Below are positions 59,718 to 64,000 of a DNA stretch of 64,000 bases, in pieces. A model generated the notes under the pieces. That model had not been told where the DNA came from and searched no databases. It was given only the letters and a program-made list of their open reading frames with translations. Within the stretch, counting starts at the first letter, position 1. Every line of letters starts with the position of its first letter. Origin of the DNA: Melastoma dodecandrum (Eukaryota > Streptophyta > Magnoliopsida > Myrtales > Melastomataceae); assembly GCA_029817715.1 (NCBI GenBank), contig JARUPY010000605.1, positions 1,612,001 to 1,676,000 of the forward strand. Reading direction: 5' to 3'. The position numbers and the translations under genes are program-made.

Positions 59718-60167
59718 ACCCAACTCGTTGTCATTGCACGTTGCTGTTCATATGCTTAAGGATATACCCGAAGAGGGAAGAGTACTCTGTTCGAGGAAAC
59801 GAGCTTCCAGGGGCGAAGGTGAAGTCTTTGATTCAGTTTTAGGAAGAGAATGTATTCCTCAAGAACACTTTTCTTATTTTTGAATTCGTAGACTGAAGTA
59901 GCTATTTCAAGTAACGACTCTAGAGACAATAATTTAGAAAAGTTGAAACATCCTCGCTTGGGAAATTATTTGTTTACAGACGTAAAATCGTCGTCGATTA
60001 TGTAATATGTACTAGGTCTGTCCCACCGAATACCCCTTCGGACCTCCCTCAGCATTTTTCTCCTCCACAGGAACCCAAGCGTCTCCTCCCTCAGTGGACC
60101 ACTTCGTCATCTCGCTCGATGGCCGCTTTTTCCTCGCTAAGGGAAAAGCCGTTGGTCAACTGAATCG
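59718..60167. other. promoter side of the photolyase/hydrolase gene
   Basis: No gene is seen. It includes one 'gaagtagctatttcaagtaacg' motif (about 59895-59920) like those at 15.1-15.3 kb. The last 150 bases are pyrimidine-rich leader-like sequence. Confidence 0.5.
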
Positions 60168-63100
60168 ATGGCGGCTGCGTCCCTCGCCTTCCTTCCTCAC
60201 CCTCTCGCCTTGCCATCCCCCCGTTCCGTTCGCCGCATCCGACCGACTAAACGATGCCGTCTCGGCGTTGCCGTTTCGGCGACTAACGAAGGATTGAAGG
60301 ACGGAGTCACTATCGTCTGGTTCAAGCAGGATCTCCGCATCGACGATCATCCTGGCCTCGTCGCCGCCGCTCAGTACACGGATTGTCTCCCCCTCTATGT
60401 CTTCGATCACCAATTGCTTCGCTGTGAGCTACTACTCTTTAGTTGTTCCGGATTCTCGTAACCTCTCCGCCGTTCCACATACTGAAGCATTGCCTTGGTT
60501 GAGGGGCTGCCCGAATTCCTAGCTGTAGTCAAACTGACGAATGCAATTTCCGTTTTCTTGATTATTATTATTATGTTCGCTCGCTCCACGCAGTCTCCTT
60601 TTGAACCGGCATTCTGTTTTTAGTTGCCAAGAATCCTTAATATTAGTGAAACGATCTGCAGGCTTTTCCGATGAAATGCTGAAGCTCTTGGTGTCTGCAA
60701 TTGGAAGCCTGAAAAGTTCACTTCAAGGACAAGGTTTAGATCTTATGATCAGGTTCGGTAGGGCGGAGAAAATCCTGCTGGAGCTAGTCGACGAGGTTCT
60801 TCCATTTGCAATTGGGGAAAATATATTAATCTGGCGTTCAGCATGATGCTTAGGCACTGTTTGTGTATGTGATGTCAAACATGTAACTTCAATAGGTTAA
60901 TGCTACTTGTGTGCTCACAGAAGATGAGGTGGAGTACAGCCTGCTTAATGTCTTGACTATTGTTGATGAAGCTCTGATGGCCTTACCTTTCATTGAGAAA
61001 AGAGTGGTGTTCCGTAAGTGGCAGGCACCTTTGTTTGAAATTCACGTAAGGGTCTTGTTTTCAGCTTCTTGAAGGTAATATTTTGTCCTTAAGCGTTTAT
61101 CCTTCTATTGTTGCTGAACCCAGAAGCCAAATGAGTCGACTACGTTGTATGATGCTTTCAAGAAACTCCAAAAGCCACTTGTTCCTTGTCAGCCTTGCCC
61201 TAGATTTCATACAAGTCCTATCAATGTGGATTGGGGTATGTCACCTTATCACCTTACTGTCGTAGTTCATAGCAATCTATTGTTATTGTCTCGGTGCTCT
61301 TTTGGTCTCCTAGACATCCTTGAATTTTACAGGTGATGCCCCATCATATGACAAGTTGAAGGAATTTATGGATGGAAGTCCCGCAAAATTAGCTGAAAAT
61401 TGGGCTCTGATGAGGGAGATATCAGCTGAAACAATTCTGCGGGAAACATCTTCCAGACCCATCACTGCCAGCTCGAAGGTTTTCCCTCCGATACAAACTG
61501 AGAGAATATGTTCTGCCTCTGCCTTTGTCGCTCGTAGCAGAAATGTTGTTGGAGGAGGCTCAAGTGACGTGCTAAATGCATTGACTGCATATATAAGATA
61601 TAACGAGGGGACATCTCATGACGACTGGCAGGCGTATGTTATAAATTTTATAATATTGCATTCTTGTGGTGGTTAACTTTGACAGGCATGTTAAGAAATG
61701 TCACACGTGAATTTGAATGAAACAAAATTTAAGTTTATACATGTGCCTCGGTTTCTTCTCCCCACTGCACTCACTCTTCATCTTCCCATTTAGATCCGGG
61801 GCTCTAAAGTTGTCCCGTGGAACATTTTAATTTTAAATACTGATGACGTTTTTCCTGGCTAACTGTGCTATTCAGAGTCCATGCTGAAGTGCGGAAGGCT
61901 CGTGACCGAGGAGCATCTTTTTATGCACTTTTTGGTCCATCGCTTATGTTAGGCATATTATCCAAAAGAAGAGTGTATAGCGAAGCTGTTCGGTATGAGA
62001 AAGAAGGTGCTGGGTCTTTGTCACCTTTTGGATATTCAGTTGCCACTATTGCTGCAGCCACTGATGCTGTATGTTCGATTGAGGTATGGCACATCCCATC
62101 ATGCTAAATTGTATTGCCAGCCATTGTACATTGTCACGTTTACACTGTTGACTCCTTATGGCAACTTTTGTTTGTTCTATTACTAATAATTGATTTTGAG
62201 TCATTTGACTTTCAATTTAGTGGTATTACTATCTGGCTAGAATAAGTCAACAGCCTGGACAACAAACATACTCCATAAGAATATGGAGGTGGAGAGGACA
62301 CCTGATTCAGGTAACTAGTTATAATGCTTGCCTTGATTTTCTATAGTTACCTGATGGTTTTATTGAATGTGGTGGATGTTTCTTTTCTAGTACACTGTCG
62401 TTGGTGATACTGGTCCATCTACACTTTTGGTTCATGGTTTTGGAGCCTTTTTGGAGCACTACCGTGACAACATACAAGGAATATCTGATGGTAATAACAG
62501 AGTGTGGGCGCTCACTCTTCTGGGTTTTGGTAGATCAGAGAAGCCAAACATTGCGTACACGGAACTTTTGTGGGCTGAATTGCTCAGAGATTTTGTAATC
62601 GAAGTTGTTGGTGAACCAGTCCATCTTGTAGGAAATTCAATTGGAGGTACACTGGTCCTACTGTTTTTCCTGGAAATTTTTTACTGAGACGGGAAGATTT
62701 CCTTGAGAAATTGAAATTTCCGTTCTTGTAATCGTCAGCATCTGTTATTTTTAGCTAATGCAACTAATGTCTTTCAGGTTATGTCATTGCTATTCTCGCC
62801 GGCCTCTGGCCCAAGTTGCTGAAGTCTGTGGTACTTATAAATAGCGGGGGGGATGTTATTCCTGGTTATTCTTTTATTCCATTACCTGGAGTAAGTGCAT
62901 TTTCATTGTATGAAACTCGGTGTCCTTTTGTGGGAAGAGATAACTCCCTGACCATAGAAGGATTTTCTTTCAGGAGAGACTGACTTCTGGTGCTACATGG
63001 TTGGGCGCTCGTGTCCTTTTGTTTTATCTGAAGTCGAGCTTTGGAAAACTAGTCAAAGATTGTTACCCCGCGGTATTTTCTTTTAGCTTATGTCTGTAAA

Positions 63101-63771
63101 TTATGTCATGGCCAGCTAACTTGGACGTCTAATTGACAAAGTACTGCTAAAGTTTGGCGCGTCTCTTGCAGAAACCCGAGCGGGCTGACGAATGGCTCCT
63201 GGGGGAGATGCTACGGGCTGTATCCTTTTATTACCTCCACCTCGTACCACCGGCAATGTAATATCTATTTTACCCTGTCAGTTTATTGTATGATGAGGTG
63301 CTACCTTCACAATTGTAGTCCAATGATCCTGGTGGGCTAGCTGTTTTGGAGAGTATATTCAGCTTAAATCTGTCCCTCCCTCTGAATTACCTCTTGAAAG
63401 GATTGGAAGAAAAGGTCCTGGTGATTCAGGTACTTTAACCTTAAATATGCCTCTCTAAATTTTATGTTCACTGATAGTCTACTTTTGCTTACACCAAATC
63501 ATGCCCCAGGGAATGAGAGATCCTATTTCCAACTCCAGGACAAAGCTGTCTCTTTTGAGACAACACTGTCCTCGAATCTCGATACATGAAGTTGATGCTG
63601 GTGGGTGATGTTTCACTTGCTTGGCAGTCATTGTAGGAAATGATAATCAACGTGCTCAGGGCTTGCTGAATTTCTGTCCCAGGCCATTGTCCCCATGACG
63701 AGCTACCTGAAGAAGTTAACTCAGTTATCTGCAAATGGATAAAGAGAGTTGAAGAGAACCTCAGAGTCTAG
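60168..63771 (+). CDS. Photolyase-like domain fused to alpha/beta hydrolase
   Basis: Fourteen exons (60168..60423, 60662..60795, 60896..61045, 61124..61235, 61333..61633, 61876..62083, 62221..62310, 62391..62646, 62778..62890, 62974..63072, 63172..63219, 63319..63429, 63510..63600, 63683..63771) stay in frame and give 685 residues. The Ser/Arg-rich N-terminus looks like a plastid transit peptide. The antenna-type alpha/beta domain of photolyases/cryptochromes follows (TIVWFKQDLRIDDHPGL from about 48; SLLNVLTIVDEAL). No FAD-binding helical domain is visible. The region 218-417 is unassigned. Residues from about 418 are an alpha/beta hydrolase: LLVHGFGAFLEHY, nucleophile S500 in LVGNSIGG, acid in VIQGMRDP, His in DAGHCPHDE. 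This matches Arabidopsis At4g25290, annotated as a DNA photolyase. The substrate is unknown, and photolyase activity is doubtful without the FAD domain. Confidence 0.92.
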
Positions 63772-64000
63772 AAAATTTATTACTCGGGTACTTCTGCGAT
63801 GCAGTAAGCATTTTGCTTTGACGGCATTGATGAAGAGCTCTCTGTTAACAAATTATCAGTACTTGCACATATAAGTTCATTGCTTTCTGACCAGGTTACT
63901 CAAAACTTCCATCTGCTCCCCATCCATCACCAACTCCATTTCTTCTGCAAGGCAGGTAATGTCGGGTACAATGCCTTCCCCGTGATCTCTTAGGATGCCA

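Noticed and set aside
1..64000. CRISPR arrays, prophage, organellar insertions
   Set aside because: None of the spacing, repeat or gene patterns expected for these was seen in this plant nuclear window.

Overview
This window is nuclear DNA of a flowering plant. Its genes have short GT-AG introns, and their products are recognisably angiosperm (ERECTA-family receptor kinase, ACS10-like aminotransferase, DEAD-box helicase RH7, plant NEET, plant TPX2). Between the genes lie a Mutator-like DNA transposon, Ty3/gypsy elements and a tRNA-related SINE. Nothing seen fixes the species or the monocot/dicot side. No organellar, bacterial or CRISPR sequence was seen.

Layout. 1-465: 5' end of a receptor-like cytoplasmic kinase (minus), running off the left edge. 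2632-3556: a bHLH regulator (minus). 5003-11748: a Mutator-like element (MULE) with 9-bp target duplications, about 0.5-kb GC-rich hairpin-filled terminal inverted repeats, a broken MURA transposase and a second, plant-mobile-domain (PMD, MAIN-like) gene on the same strand. 11.9-14.5 kb: another PMD remnant and a decayed chromovirus pol. 16100-18027: GT64 glycosyltransferase (minus, 5 exons). 18603-22124: RH7 (minus, 14 exons). 23116-23827: NEET CDGSH iron-sulfur protein (minus). 26160-26357: truncated first exon of a heptahelical (PAQR-type) protein gene. 28299-33966: ERECTA-like receptor kinase (plus, 27 exons, 997 residues). 35249-36534: N-terminal part of a TPX2 gene (minus). 37773-39502: ACS10-like aminotransferase (plus). 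39898-40587: DUF688 protein (minus). 42.2-45.7 kb: small gypsy fragments. 46860-59712: a 12.9-kb Ty3/gypsy element of Tat type on the minus strand, with both LTRs, a 5-bp target duplication with one mismatch, gag and pol debris, an antisense PMD-like ORF, and a SINE nested in its gag-pol region. 60168-63771: a photolyase-like/alpha-beta-hydrolase fusion gene (plus, 14 exons).

Host genes are intact where whole: hand-derived exon models for GT64, RH7, NEET, the ERECTA-like kinase, the ACS10-like gene and the fusion gene all keep frame across every junction. The genes do not form a pathway. They are housekeeping (RH7, NEET, GT64, TPX2) and signalling (two kinases, bHLH) genes separated by transposon debris. 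The most unusual content is the PMD family, which appears three times in three transposon settings (MULE passenger, antisense ORF of a Tat element, isolated remnant). Also notable are the nested SINE, a GC-AG intron in the kinase, and two gene fragments (heptahelical protein, TPX2) that break off abruptly.
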